A stretch of 15,778 nucleotides of DNA, from NCBI GenBank assembly GCA_000437275.1, contig FR899724.1:1-15778 (forward strand), read 5' to 3'. The notes beneath the pieces were generated by a model. The model made no database searches and was not told the origin of the DNA. It saw only the letters and a list, made by a program, of their open reading frames with translations. Below are positions 1-8,500 of the stretch, piece after piece; the stretch's first letter is position 1; the number at the start of each line of letters is the position of its first letter. The translations under genes were made by a program, and so were the position numbers. This DNA is from Clostridium sp. CAG:411. Its GTDB lineage: Bacteria; Bacillota; Clostridia; Lachnospirales; Lachnospiraceae.

Positions 1-48
1 TTATCTATGATGGTATTTTCATAATTCATATTAATGTAACTCTGTCAT
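1..48 (-). CDS. Start of a further gene running off the window edge (tentative)
   Basis: On the minus strand a very good ribosome binding site (AAGGAG, 60-55) precedes an ATG at 48-46, but that frame stops after five codons (MTELH). A second ATG at 29-27 opens a frame to the window edge (MNYENTIID...), offset by one base and too far from the ribosome binding site. Either the five-codon frame is a coupled leader or one base change has broken the start of the next gene of the toxin cluster. Too little is visible to name a product. Confidence 0.3.
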
Positions 49-62
49 TCCTTTCTCCTTTT

Positions 63-303
63 TTACTTTGCTATCTCATCTGCCAATTTAGCATCTGTCT
101 CCGCAATCCCTTTCCAACAGCATCCAAATTATATATTTCTGTAATAGTATCCCATTCCGTTCCTAAATTAAAATACGTTGTATTTCCTGCCTTAACATAT
201 ATGCCACTGGTCCTAGAAATGAAATTTTTTCATCTTTTCTTATGGTAGGTTCATCTTTTCCCAAGGTCATTGAATTAGGATCATTTATACTATTCTTTAC
301 ATA
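63..303 (-). pseudogene. Frameshifted remnant, probably of a polymorphic-toxin C-terminal tip
   Basis: No intact frame covers this stretch, but protein-like sequence continues across three frames. Frame one (about 303-211) gives NDPNSMTLGKDEPT and ends in FLG. Frame two (208-111) gives SGIYVKAGNTTYFNLG, then EWDTITEIYNL. Frame three (about 110-66) gives GIAETDAKLADEIAK and stops at 65-63. Two one-base shifts, near 210 and 110, would restore a single product of about 78 residues. From memory, the pattern VKAGN-x-YF-x-LG-x-EWD-x-I is like the C-terminal tips of Firmicutes LXG/Rhs toxins, but I cannot confirm this. The last piece could instead be the tail of a small helical T7SS partner. It follows directly after the likely immunity gene, so a displaced toxin tip is a natural reading. 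Confidence 0.5.
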
Positions 304-746
304 TAATACAAAATTGGTATGTTATATTTATCCAAATCTTCATCAAGCCATAATCCCTCCTTTTCCCTATAAACATGAAACCTCAACTCAACCTCATTAT
401 CATGCATTATAATATAAATTACTACTTTTTTAGCATATTTTTGAAGTAACATCTCACTTAATTTTTCTGCCAATGTAAAAAAAACATTTGGATTAATTAA
501 CTTTCGACTAAATCTTAGTTCATTACAACTCACTTCATAACCAGTCCAATCTCCAAACATTTTTAAAACCCTGTCAAAATTTACTCTACTTTCCCGAAGC
601 GTTCCATCCTGATCATAGATAATGCAATTATTAATTATTTTAATTTTATCAACAATTCTATTCACAATAGCATCTATTTCAAAAGAAGTTTCTGGAAATT
701 TTTCTTCCTTTAATATTTGTTTCATTTTTTTATTCATATTATTCAT
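297..746 (-). CDS. Probable immunity protein for the adjacent toxin
   Basis: A small soluble protein of 149 residues, acidic to neutral, with no signal peptide and no membrane segment. I recognise no family. I chose the ATG at 746 because AGGTGAG (757-751) sits just upstream. A GTG at 755 lies inside that ribosome binding site and is unlikely to be used. The start overlaps the end of the upstream toxin-like gene by 8 nt, which suggests translational coupling. A cytosolic protein of about 150 residues coupled directly behind a gene with a toxin-like tip is the usual arrangement of an immunity gene; the function is inferred from that context only. The middle and C-terminal parts (FFTLAEKLSEMLLQKY, ELRFHVYREKEG, then PILYYM at the end) suggest an alpha/beta fold. 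The product ends exactly where the decayed remnant begins. Confidence 0.6.
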   Translation of the reverse strand: MNNMNKKMKQILKEEKFPETSFEIDAIVNRIVDKIKIINNCIIYDQDGTLRESRVNFDRVLKMFGDWTGYEVSCNELRFSRKLINPNVFFTLAEKLSEMLLQKYAKKVVIYIIMHDNEVELRFHVYREKEGLWLDEDLDKYNIPILYYM

Positions 747-1320
747 ATTGCTCACCTAAAACTTTCAACGCCTTTTTAATTCCATTAGCAAAACTATTAC
801 CCTTCAACAATTTTTGTACCCCTTTGGGTGCGAATTCACCTGTCTTTTGATTATAAAATAATTTATCATCCGTGTCATAATAATATTTATTATTATGTGC
901 ATCATGATAATGAATTTGTCCCGGTCTTTTTCCTGGCAATGGATTTTCTACATCAATTCTTTCTGTTTTTCCATTTTTCCAAGTAGTTTTACTAGATACT
1001 TGAGTACCATTTGCTCCTAGCATATGTTTTGGTACTCTACCTCTCTCACCTCTACTCCACCGTACATCCTTACCAACATTCTCTACAGCTTTTTGTACAT
1101 CCGCAATATCCCTGGTTATCGTTTCATTATACTTTTCAACTATGTTTTTTAGTTTTGCATACTGATTCATAAATGCCTGTAACGTCGCATTTTCCGTACT
1201 TCCCATAGGATTTTGATCCGTAGAGATATTTTTAACAGCAACATTTTCTAATTTTAAATTTTCCTTCTCTACCTCTAACTCTCCCAAAAAAGCAAATATC
1301 TCTTCTGTTTTTACTCTCAT
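739..1320 (-). CDS. Small type VII effector with a C-terminal polymorphic-toxin-like domain
   Basis: 193 residues in two parts. Residues 1-90 are predicted helical and hydrophilic, of the kind used by T7SS substrates as an export region. Residues 110-193 form a compact domain with RIDVENPLPGKRPGQIHYHD (121-140), NKYYYD (144-149) and a helical end APKGVQKLLK...KALKVLGE. From memory this block is common at the C-termini of Rhs, LXG and other polymorphic toxins; it may be the class called polymorphic toxin type 24, but I am unsure of the name. His137, His139, Asp140 and Asp149 are candidate active-site residues (inference). GGAGG within the upstream gene supports the start, and ATGA overlaps that gene's stop. 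No Sec signal is present, in keeping with T7SS export. At 193 residues it is far shorter than a standard LXG toxin (400-600), so it is either a mini-effector or a detached tip with its own export region. Confidence 0.62.
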   Translation of the reverse strand: MRVKTEEIFAFLGELEVEKENLKLENVAVKNISTDQNPMGSTENATLQAFMNQYAKLKNIVEKYNETITRDIADVQKAVENVGKDVRWSRGERGRVPKHMLGANGTQVSSKTTWKNGKTERIDVENPLPGKRPGQIHYHDAHNNKYYYDTDDKLFYNQKTGEFAPKGVQKLLKGNSFANGIKKALKVLGEQYE

Positions 1321-1670
1321 TTTGTAACCTCCACTGGACCTGCCCTTTTTATCGTCTCCATAATAGTTACTTGTTTTGCCTCATATTCCCTTCGCGCCTT
1401 TTCTAGTAATTCCTTACGCTTTACTAATTGCTGTTTTATCTGTTGCAAATCATACGATATGGAATCTGAAAATAGCGAACTTATATCCTGATACAAATTT
1501 CCTGACCACCCGCCTTCATATTGAGATGGAATTCTTAAAAATTGAGCTGATATATCTTCTGTCTCTGTTATGTAATCACCAATTTTTCTTTCCGCAGTTC
1601 TTAAACGTTCCATTTCTTTTTCATTTGAATTATACTGTGTTTGATAATTATCGTATTCTTCCTGTGTCAT
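1317..1670 (-). CDS. WXG100-like helical T7SS partner protein
   Basis: 117 residues from the ATG at 1670, which is preceded by GGGGGAAAG; a TTG four codons upstream lies in that ribosome binding site and was not used. The protein is almost all helical with a W-S-G turn at residues 55-57 (GGWSGNLY) between an acidic N-terminal helix and a basic, coiled-coil-like C-terminal helix (about 74-108, rich in Lys, Arg and Glu). This is the helix-WXG-helix hairpin of the Esx superfamily in a slightly longer form, as in the small partner proteins encoded beside LXG toxins (DUF5082- or DUF3958-type; I cannot tell which). Its stop overlaps the effector start (ATGA), so the two are probably made together and may form the export complex. 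Confidence 0.6.
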   Translation of the reverse strand: MTQEEYDNYQTQYNSNEKEMERLRTAERKIGDYITETEDISAQFLRIPSQYEGGWSGNLYQDISSLFSDSISYDLQQIKQQLVKRKELLEKARREYEAKQVTIMETIKRAGPVEVTK

Positions 1671-1701
1671 ACTTTCCCCCAAGCTATTTGTAAAATTCTT
1701 T

Positions 1702-1749
1702 AATTGAAAATAGCCACTATCTTTTTACAGATACCAGCTATTTTCGATT
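1702..1749 (-). terminator. Hairpin after the WXG100 gene (terminator or attenuator)
   Basis: GAAAATAGC (1706-1714) pairs perfectly with GCTATTTTC (1737-1745). Flanking bases extend the stem to about 13 bp with one wobble, and TATCT/AGATA pair inside it. On the minus strand only a weak T-run follows, so the hairpin may reduce rather than stop read-through from the WXG100 gene into the effector trio, or protect the 3' end of the esxA message. Confidence 0.5.
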
Positions 1750-1771
1750 TCTTTATATCACATTTCTAAAC

Positions 1772-2068
1772 CTACGCATTTCTAAATTGACTGGCAATTG
1801 TAGAATCTTCTTCTCCCATACGGTTTGCAACGGCCTGTAATGCATCTGCAATATCATAAATTAAATCACGCATATTTTCAAAATTTGGCTTTAAGCTCTC
1901 ATATTTTTCTGCATATGCTGCTGATGCTTCTCCTCTCCATTCTTCCTGTAAAGCACCCAGATACTCATCCATTTTGTTGATTACTTCTTGAACGGCATCT
2001 CCCTGTGTTTTGTATTGTGAAACTCTGACTTCCATCTCTGATGGCGAAATTCTAATTTCTCCTTGCAT
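1772..2068 (-). CDS. esxA: WXG100 family type VII secretion protein (EsxA-like)
   Basis: 98 residues, the standard WXG100 size. Two long amphipathic helices flank the W-x-G turn, here WRG at residues 44-46 (EEWRGEASAAY). A YxxxD export motif is present as Y71-D75 (YDIAD), slightly further inside than in mycobacterial EsxB. Family knowledge: these proteins form four-helix dimers, leave the cell through the EssC machine and can activate its ATPase. AGGAG lies 7 nt before the ATG. The gene starts 22 bp after the large exported repeat protein and probably shares its transcript, while essC lies about 3.4 kb upstream as a separate unit. The gene symbol follows the family; orthology to any particular EsxA is not established. 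Confidence 0.88.
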   Translation of the reverse strand: MQGEIRISPSEMEVRVSQYKTQGDAVQEVINKMDEYLGALQEEWRGEASAAYAEKYESLKPNFENMRDLIYDIADALQAVANRMGEEDSTIASQFRNA

Positions 2069-2090
2069 ATTTTTTCTCCTTTTCTATTTT

Positions 2091-4916
2091 TTATCTTTTT
2101 ATTGTTTTCACATTAGAGTACATACTGTACACTTTTGTGTTCCCACTCTTTTTATAATATCTTATCTTATAACTTACTTTTTTCCCTTTTTTCACTTTCG
2201 CTAAAGAAACAACAATTTTTTTGCTAGTTCCCTTGGCTGTATAAATCTTTTTATACTTTCCTGTTCCAATTTTCTGATAAATTTCTATCCCTGATAAACC
2301 TGTAGGTGCTAACCACTGAATAGTTGCTTTTTTTGTTTTCTTTGCATAACGTACAGCTTTCAAGGATGCTTTTTTTAATACTGTCTTTGTTTCTACATTA
2401 GAGTATTTGGAATAATATGTTTTTCCTCCTACTATAATATAGGCACGCACACGAATTTTTGCATTTTTTCCCTGTTTTAATGCACTATCTATATAGCTTG
2501 AGTTGGTTTCTGTCACAGTCGCAACCTTCTTATATTTATTTTTTGTTGCTGCTGAATTTACTTCTATTTCATAACCCGTTATCTCTCCAGTAAATGCCCA
2601 AGTAAGTGTTACATAAACACCACTAACAGAAGCTTTTAATACAGGTGCATACTGTTCAATAACAACTGTATTCGTATCGCTTATATCCTCTGTCCATTGC
2701 GCATACAATGTCACATTAGAATCTATATTGAAACTACTTCCCACACTATACGATACTCCACTTCCATCTTTCTGTGTGTTCCAGCCAGTAAAGATATATC
2801 CTGTTCTCTTTGGTTCTTCCATTGGGATAGTAATCTTACTTCCAGTTTCATATTTTTGATTTGCATTTCCCGAAAAATATCCTCCGTCCGTATCGTAGGT
2901 TACAGTATAATAAACGATCTTCTTCCATTGTGCATATAAAGTTATATCTGAATCTACATTAAAACTATTTCCTGCACTATAGGACACTCCACTTCCATCT
3001 TTCTGCGTATTCCAACCGTAAAAAACATATCCTGTTTTCTTTGGTTCTTCTGCTGGAATGGTAATCTTACTTCCGTTTTCATATTTTTGACTTATGTTTC
3101 CAGAAAAATTTCCACCGTCTGCATCATATGTCACTGTATAATACACAATTTTTTCCCATTGGGCATATAAAATCACATTTTCTTTTATAATATTTCCTAT
3201 ATCATATGTCATACCAGTTCCATTTTGTGCTGTATTCCAACCTACAAATCGATATCCTGTGCGTTCTGGTTCATAATTAATCGTAATTCCATTCGTGGCA
3301 TCCGCTGTGACAATTTTATTCTGTCGATTCGTTCCATCATTATGACTATATTGAACTGTAATAATTGTCTGTTTCCATTGCGCATATAATGTTATATTTT
3401 CTTGGATTATGTCTCCTGCCTTATATGTATTGCCTGTTCCATCTGCTTTTGTATTCCAACCGATAAATTCATATCCATCTCTTGTTGGCACTTCATAAGT
3501 AACCGCTACACCTTTTGAATACTTTTCTGTTGCTGATGATGGTGCATTATTTCCACCATTCGCATTATAATTTACCACTACATCATTTTCACTCCATTGT
3601 GCATATAGTGTGGTATCCTCCTGTACTGTAATGGATGCATTTGCACTATAATTTGTGCCATTTCCATTTACATCTGTATTCCATCCAGTAAAAGAATATC
3701 CAACACGACTTGGTGCAGATGCCACAGTTGCAACTGCTCCCCATTGACAATCCTGTGTCGTGGTTGTTGTACTTCCACCCATCGCATTATATGTAATTCT
3801 ACAATTTTTCGAAAGGATCAAACTCAACCCATCCGTAGATTTTGCAATAAAGAAATCTCCCTGATTACTAACTACAAAGTTTTGATTTGTAATAAAACTT
3901 GAAATATCCATCAATGAATTAGCTGCCTTTGCAACTACAGTACCTGGAGTATTCTCAGGAAGTGTTACTCGCATGGCTGGCGAATTGCTCAAGTTTCCTT
4001 CTAATATAATATTTGCATCCTTCGACTGTAATCTAACATCATTTCCATCATTTTCGCTAGAATCAACCAGCATATCACCAGAAACATACATATTTGCATT
4101 ATCAACAATATAAACACCTTTTCCATAGGATGCCGTATTCGATTTTATTACACCGCCAGACATCTTAAATGTTCCAGCAAGATAAACTCCACCTCCATAT
4201 CCAGTTTTGCTATCACTAGATGTTGGATCTCCACCTCCACCAGTGTTTGTAGCAATAGTTCCACCTGTCATATTAAAGATAGATCCTTTATTTACTGTTA
4301 CACCTCCACAAGTATTACCAGTAATGCTTCCAGATTTTAAGTTAAATGTACTTTCTTCCAAAACATATACTGCACCGCCAATAGACTTAAATGGCTTTAA
4401 ACCATTAATACTTCCGTTGTTCATTGTACATTTGGATTTTCCTTGCACTCGGATACCATTTCCATTGGAACGGTAAATATGTGCTGCATTTACATTCAAA
4501 GTTCCTCCATTGTCAACAGTTACTACCGCCTTTGTTGTGTAGGCAGTCTCCGTAGTTCCCCCACGAACTGCCGTACGGGCACTGTCACCCGTTTCTCCTA
4601 AATTTAAGGTTCCTCCATCAACATAAAATACCTGCGACATTTCGCTACCCGCATATATAATATTATCTTCTGTTGTAGACTTAATTGTAACATTCGCAGT
4701 TACAGAAACTGGTTTTGTACATTTTATACTTTTCGTTAATGTATAAGTTCCAGATTTGGCACACGCAGCAACTAATTGATCATACGTAGAAATCGTACTC
4801 GCAGCCATTGTTGTTGCTTCAGTATGTATACCAAAGGTATGCAAAACGTTTCCCGCAGGTGTGATTGCCATAGTCGATGCAAGTGCTATTGCTATTACTT
4901 TTTTTGATAACTTCAT
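2091..4916 (-). CDS. Secreted beta-helix protein with five Listeria-Bacteroides repeats
   Basis: 941 residues from the ATG at 4916, which has AAAGGA upstream and begins directly with a Sec signal peptide (MKLSKKVIAIALASTMAITP, residues 1 to about 35). A TTG 15 codons earlier was rejected. Residues 45-370 form a Gly/Asn/Thr-rich right-handed beta-helix of the pectate-lyase/adhesin type (repeated GGT-x-N and GGAVY turns). Five Listeria-Bacteroides (Flg_new, InlB B-like) repeats follow at about 372-741, each ending GYxFxGWNTxxxGxGxxY...TLYAQW. The last 180 residues look like two fibronectin-III-like modules (ends YSKYSNV and YSMYSNV). There is no LPxTG anchor or C-terminal membrane segment, so it is released or held non-covalently. 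It probably shares an mRNA with the WXG100 gene. No catalytic motif is evident; adhesion or a cell-surface role is inferred. Confidence 0.82.
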   Translation of the reverse strand: MKLSKKVIAIALASTMAITPAGNVLHTFGIHTEATTMAASTISTYDQLVAACAKSGTYTLTKSIKCTKPVSVTANVTIKSTTEDNIIYAGSEMSQVFYVDGGTLNLGETGDSARTAVRGGTTETAYTTKAVVTVDNGGTLNVNAAHIYRSNGNGIRVQGKSKCTMNNGSINGLKPFKSIGGAVYVLEESTFNLKSGSITGNTCGGVTVNKGSIFNMTGGTIATNTGGGGDPTSSDSKTGYGGGVYLAGTFKMSGGVIKSNTASYGKGVYIVDNANMYVSGDMLVDSSENDGNDVRLQSKDANIILEGNLSNSPAMRVTLPENTPGTVVAKAANSLMDISSFITNQNFVVSNQGDFFIAKSTDGLSLILSKNCRITYNAMGGSTTTTTQDCQWGAVATVASAPSRVGYSFTGWNTDVNGNGTNYSANASITVQEDTTLYAQWSENDVVVNYNANGGNNAPSSATEKYSKGVAVTYEVPTRDGYEFIGWNTKADGTGNTYKAGDIIQENITLYAQWKQTIITVQYSHNDGTNRQNKIVTADATNGITINYEPERTGYRFVGWNTAQNGTGMTYDIGNIIKENVILYAQWEKIVYYTVTYDADGGNFSGNISQKYENGSKITIPAEEPKKTGYVFYGWNTQKDGSGVSYSAGNSFNVDSDITLYAQWKKIVYYTVTYDTDGGYFSGNANQKYETGSKITIPMEEPKRTGYIFTGWNTQKDGSGVSYSVGSSFNIDSNVTLYAQWTEDISDTNTVVIEQYAPVLKASVSGVYVTLTWAFTGEITGYEIEVNSAATKNKYKKVATVTETNSSYIDSALKQGKNAKIRVRAYIIVGGKTYYSKYSNVETKTVLKKASLKAVRYAKKTKKATIQWLAPTGLSGIEIYQKIGTGKYKKIYTAKGTSKKIVVSLAKVKKGKKVSYKIRYYKKSGNTKVYSMYSNVKTIKR
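2688..3149 (-). repeat. Tandem 231-bp duplication: Listeria-Bacteroides repeats 4 and 5
   Basis: Two adjacent 77-codon units (3149-2919 and 2918-2688) both begin IVYYTVTYD and share GWNTQKDGSGVSYS. By eye 61 of 77 residues are identical (about 79%), far closer to each other than to the first three repeats, so this pair arose by a more recent duplication. Confidence 0.85.
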
Positions 4917-4965
4917 ATCACTTTTTCCTTTCTCTATTGCTTTTTTCGACAAGTTCGCCAAGTCT

Positions 4966-4992
4966 ATTTTACATTACTATCAAAAAAATCAA
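4966..4992 (-). promoter_or_regulatory. Candidate promoter of the exported protein / WXG100 unit
   Basis: On the minus strand TTGATT (4992-4987) and TAAAAT (4971-4966, preceded by TG) are separated by 15 nt, about 50 nt upstream of the chosen start. The spacer is short and the surroundings are very AT-rich, so this is only a candidate. It fits the need for a start point after the essC terminator. Confidence 0.35.
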
Positions 4993-5436
4993 TAGTTTTT
5001 TTACATATGTTCATTTTTTTTTAATTTTTTATTAATAATGCTAGCAACCGATTTTTTGTTTCTCTTCTTAGAAGATATTGGTATCTATATAAATCATCTT
5101 TGTTCTCATATGTATATCTCTTAGCCAATTTAACAGCAAATACATTTATTTTACATTTTTATCACTTATATTCAGTCATGACAAACCGCTACATATCTTC
5201 TTTACCAACTATGCTTTTTACTTCATCTAAAGTATTTTTTCACACCTTTAACCATTTTTCCATTACTTTCCATCGCTCTTACTATGGTATCATTAGCATT
5301 CGGTATTATCACAGATACTCCTGACAAATTAGTAGTTCTAGCTGCAAGCCGTGTTCTTCAAATATTTCCAATTGCATATATTTTTGCTTGACTGTCTTTG
5401 TATCATTGAGTGCAAATATTAATTAAACAAACGAAC
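4993..5436. other. Gene-free AT-rich spacer between essC and the substrate genes
   Basis: No intact gene, tRNA or recognisable structured RNA is seen. Part of the plus strand (5182-5391) may be a decayed membrane-protein gene, listed separately. The remainder is low-complexity AT-rich DNA. This spacer separates the secretion machine from its substrates and could be a site of past insertion. Confidence 0.5.
5182..5391 (+). pseudogene. Possible remnant of a small membrane-protein gene
   Basis: A plus-strand frame without a start codon, closed upstream by TGA at 5179-5181 and ending at TGA 5389-5391, encodes two hydrophobic stretches: YFFTPLTIFPLLSIALTMVS and, after a short polar link (ITDTPDKL), VLAASRVLQIFPIAYIFA. 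The layout is faintly like two-helix DUF2798-type proteins (weak, from memory). Reading through the TGA gives a few more plausible residues before TGA. With no start and no ribosome binding site it is at best a remnant, and AT-rich DNA can yield hydrophobic frames by chance. It is the only sign of plus-strand coding in the window. Confidence 0.25.
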
Positions 5437-5496
5437 AAAGTGCCAGAATATGCAAAAAGTTTTATTTAAAATAACTTTTGCAGATTCTGGCACTTT
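5437..5496 (-). terminator. Strong hairpin terminator after essC
   Basis: A 13-bp perfect outer stem (AAAGTGCCAGAAT, 5437-5449, with ATTCTGGCACTTT, 5484-5496) continues inward through TGCAAAAAGTT/AACTTTTGCA with one bulged A, giving over 20 bp in total. It starts 15 nt past the essC stop. On the minus strand the arm ends in CTTT followed by GTTCGTTTGTTT, consistent with termination. It separates the essC unit from the substrate genes. Confidence 0.75.
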
Positions 5497-5511
5497 ATAA
5501 ATGATACTTGA

Positions 5512-8500
5512 CTAAACTGTTACACTATTCTCATTGACAATAGAACTTTTTAGAATATTTTCATCTATTATTGTTTTTAACTTTACCACTCCATCTTTAG
5601 TAATATAATATCCATCATCCTGACCTAATTTTTTTCGAAATCTTTTTGCAACCGATATAGGTACTTCTGTTATGTTGATATTATTTATATTTTCTAACGC
5701 AATAAAACCAGATTTTTCTTTTATGCTCTTATATACCTCTCCAGCACTATATGGTATAGGACGATTCGGTACATCTGCAAAAATGAAACAAACTTTTAGC
5801 ATCCCATATTTACCAGTTATTGTTTGATAAAGTTTTGACAAATTTCGTTCTCCTGATATATAATCAATTTCTTCACTTCCTCCAACAATTGTAACCAGCA
5901 ACGGTTCCTTTGACAAATTACTTCTTTCCTCTGCATATGCCATGTATCTTTTTTCCAATCTATGCTCAAGATTACGAATATAACTTGCCATTTCATTTTC
6001 TTCTATGATATATTCTTTCACACTTGCAAATTGCTCTAAACACCTAAAGCTTTGTAGAATATTGTCTAATACAACAATTTCCACCCCGTCATTTACCTGT
6101 TCTAACTGATTACAAATACTTACAACTATCTCTTTCCTTTTTTCCTCAGTTCCACCCACTAATGGTATAGTTCCAACTTTGCATAAATCCAAAGCAACAG
6201 GATACACCGATTGGTAGTCCATTCCGAGATATATTTCATATTCGCTTTTCCTAGCTTTAAACTGCTGTTGCAAATAATTAAGTGTAAGTTTTTCAGGCAC
6301 CTGTGGTATTTGCTTCGCCCTTTCCTTTTCCTTTTTTGCTATTGTTTCAACAAATTCTAAAATATTATCCTTTCGCTCTATTTCCATATTTCCTTTAAAT
6401 GGTTGATAAATTTGACATTGTGTAATTTCATCGTTTTGTTCCACCAAACATCTTCCTGGAATTTTAGGTAACCATAATTTACTTTTTCCAAACAAATTGC
6501 TGTATTCTGCCTCATTTACACAATATAGCGAAATTTTCTCATCAAAATTGGCAAGGTACTTAAAGTTTAATCCACTTGTTTGTCCATTTGTCATAACTAT
6601 ACTTATACCAACAGAAAGCCCATCTCGACATAACTGTAATAAAATATCATCCTCCTGTAAATACCACTCCGCTAAAGCAGTAAAGTTATCAATTATCAAT
6701 ATAATATTAGGCAAATCCTCATATCCAGCCTTTTTATATGCGGATAAGGAACTTACACCAGCTCTTTGCAGTTTATCCTTTCTATACTCTATTTCATTAA
6801 AAAGCATTTTGAAAAGATTTTTAACTTTTTCATCCTCATTTGTACATACAACACCTCCACAATGCGGCAATTGCTCAAAATTTTTAAGGAACATCGAAGC
6901 AAAATCTAATATATAGAACTGTACCTCTCTTACGGTATATTGTTGTACTATCCCTTTAATAATTGTCATAAGGAATGTTGTTTTTCCCATCTGTGAAGCT
7001 CCCAAAATAATGGTATTTACCTCACCTAACAACACTGTTTTTCTCACTTGTTGTTGTTTCTCTGGTTCATCCATGATACCTATATCTATCGCAACCGTTT
7101 CACTTACCCTTGTATCGGATTCCATATAGATCATTTCTTTTAATTCAGGCAAACAAATAGATGGTGCTACTTCTATATTATTTTCTTCCACTAATTTATT
7201 TAAATAATTCACAGCGGCTTCCAATTGTGAACACATTTTTATATTTTCTTCCCCCGATTTCTGTTCATATATAGGTATGTGTTCTCCAGAAACACCTAAT
7301 TCATATATAGAATAATTTTGTTCTATTACACTATTTTCTCTTATTTTTTCTCCGCTATATGCTGATTGAAACAATTCGAATATTTCATTATTTCCCACTT
7401 GTAAATAACATCTTCCAGTCTCCTTAATTTCTGCTGCTAATGGTGTTTTCAATACTTCCTTGCTATCACTAGCACTTTGAACTTTCAAGCATAGCTTAAA
7501 GGTTGAATTACTCCAAATTTGTTCGCTTACCTGACCTGCCGGTTTTTGTGTTGCCAAAATCAAATGTACACCCAAGCTTCGCCCTATACGTGCAATACTG
7601 ATTAATTCATTCATAAACTCTGGCTGTTGTGCCTTTAGCTCTGCAAATTCATCCACTATTATCACTAAATGGGGTATTACATCCATATGCTCATTTTCCA
7701 TACGTTTTTGTATATAATCATCTATCTTATTTACACCATTTTTAGAAAAAATCTGTTGTCGCTTTAGCACTTCTGCCTTAATAGATTTCAAGGAACGTTC
7801 CACCGCATATTCATCAATATTTGTAATCGTACCAAGCAGATGTGGCAACTTCTGAAACTGATTTGCCATACCTCCACCCTTAAAATCAATCAATAAAAAT
7901 CCAACAACGGATGGTGAGTACTTTAATGCCATGGATATAATATAGCTTTGCAATAACTCACTTTTTCCTGATCCTGTTGTTCCCGCAACTAATCCATGTG
8001 GGCCATGTGCCTTTTCATGAATATCTAAACAAACATCCTTATTCTTAGTTCCCCAACCTAATGAAACTGACAACCCGTCACTCACTTGTAGATTTTTCCA
8101 ATAACTCAATACAGGATATTCCTCAATTTTTCTAATCCCTAGCATTTCATATAAAGTTACTTTATTAGGAATTAAATTATTCAAATTAACTTCCTTTGCA
8201 TATACTGGTGCTAATTTCTCTGCTATTTCTTTTATAATTTCATCACTAATTTTTTCATAATAAAAGGATTGTCTTTCTTCTTTATTTCTACTATCCCACA
8301 ATGTACCCTGTTCTTCTGTCACCTCAATTATTTTGTCACAACCTTGTGGCAATACTTCCATATTCTCCTGAAAGAAGATAAAACATACACCAACATCTTT
8401 TCCACAATCAATATACTTAGCAATAGGATGTTGCTTTATTTCGCCTTCATCATAAACAAAAATAACATCTATCGGAACATTTACCTTTTCAATTTCTTTT

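Noticed and set aside
6497..6916. Plus-strand frame inside essC
   Set aside because: Antisense to conserved ATPase 2 motifs; a shadow of the real gene.
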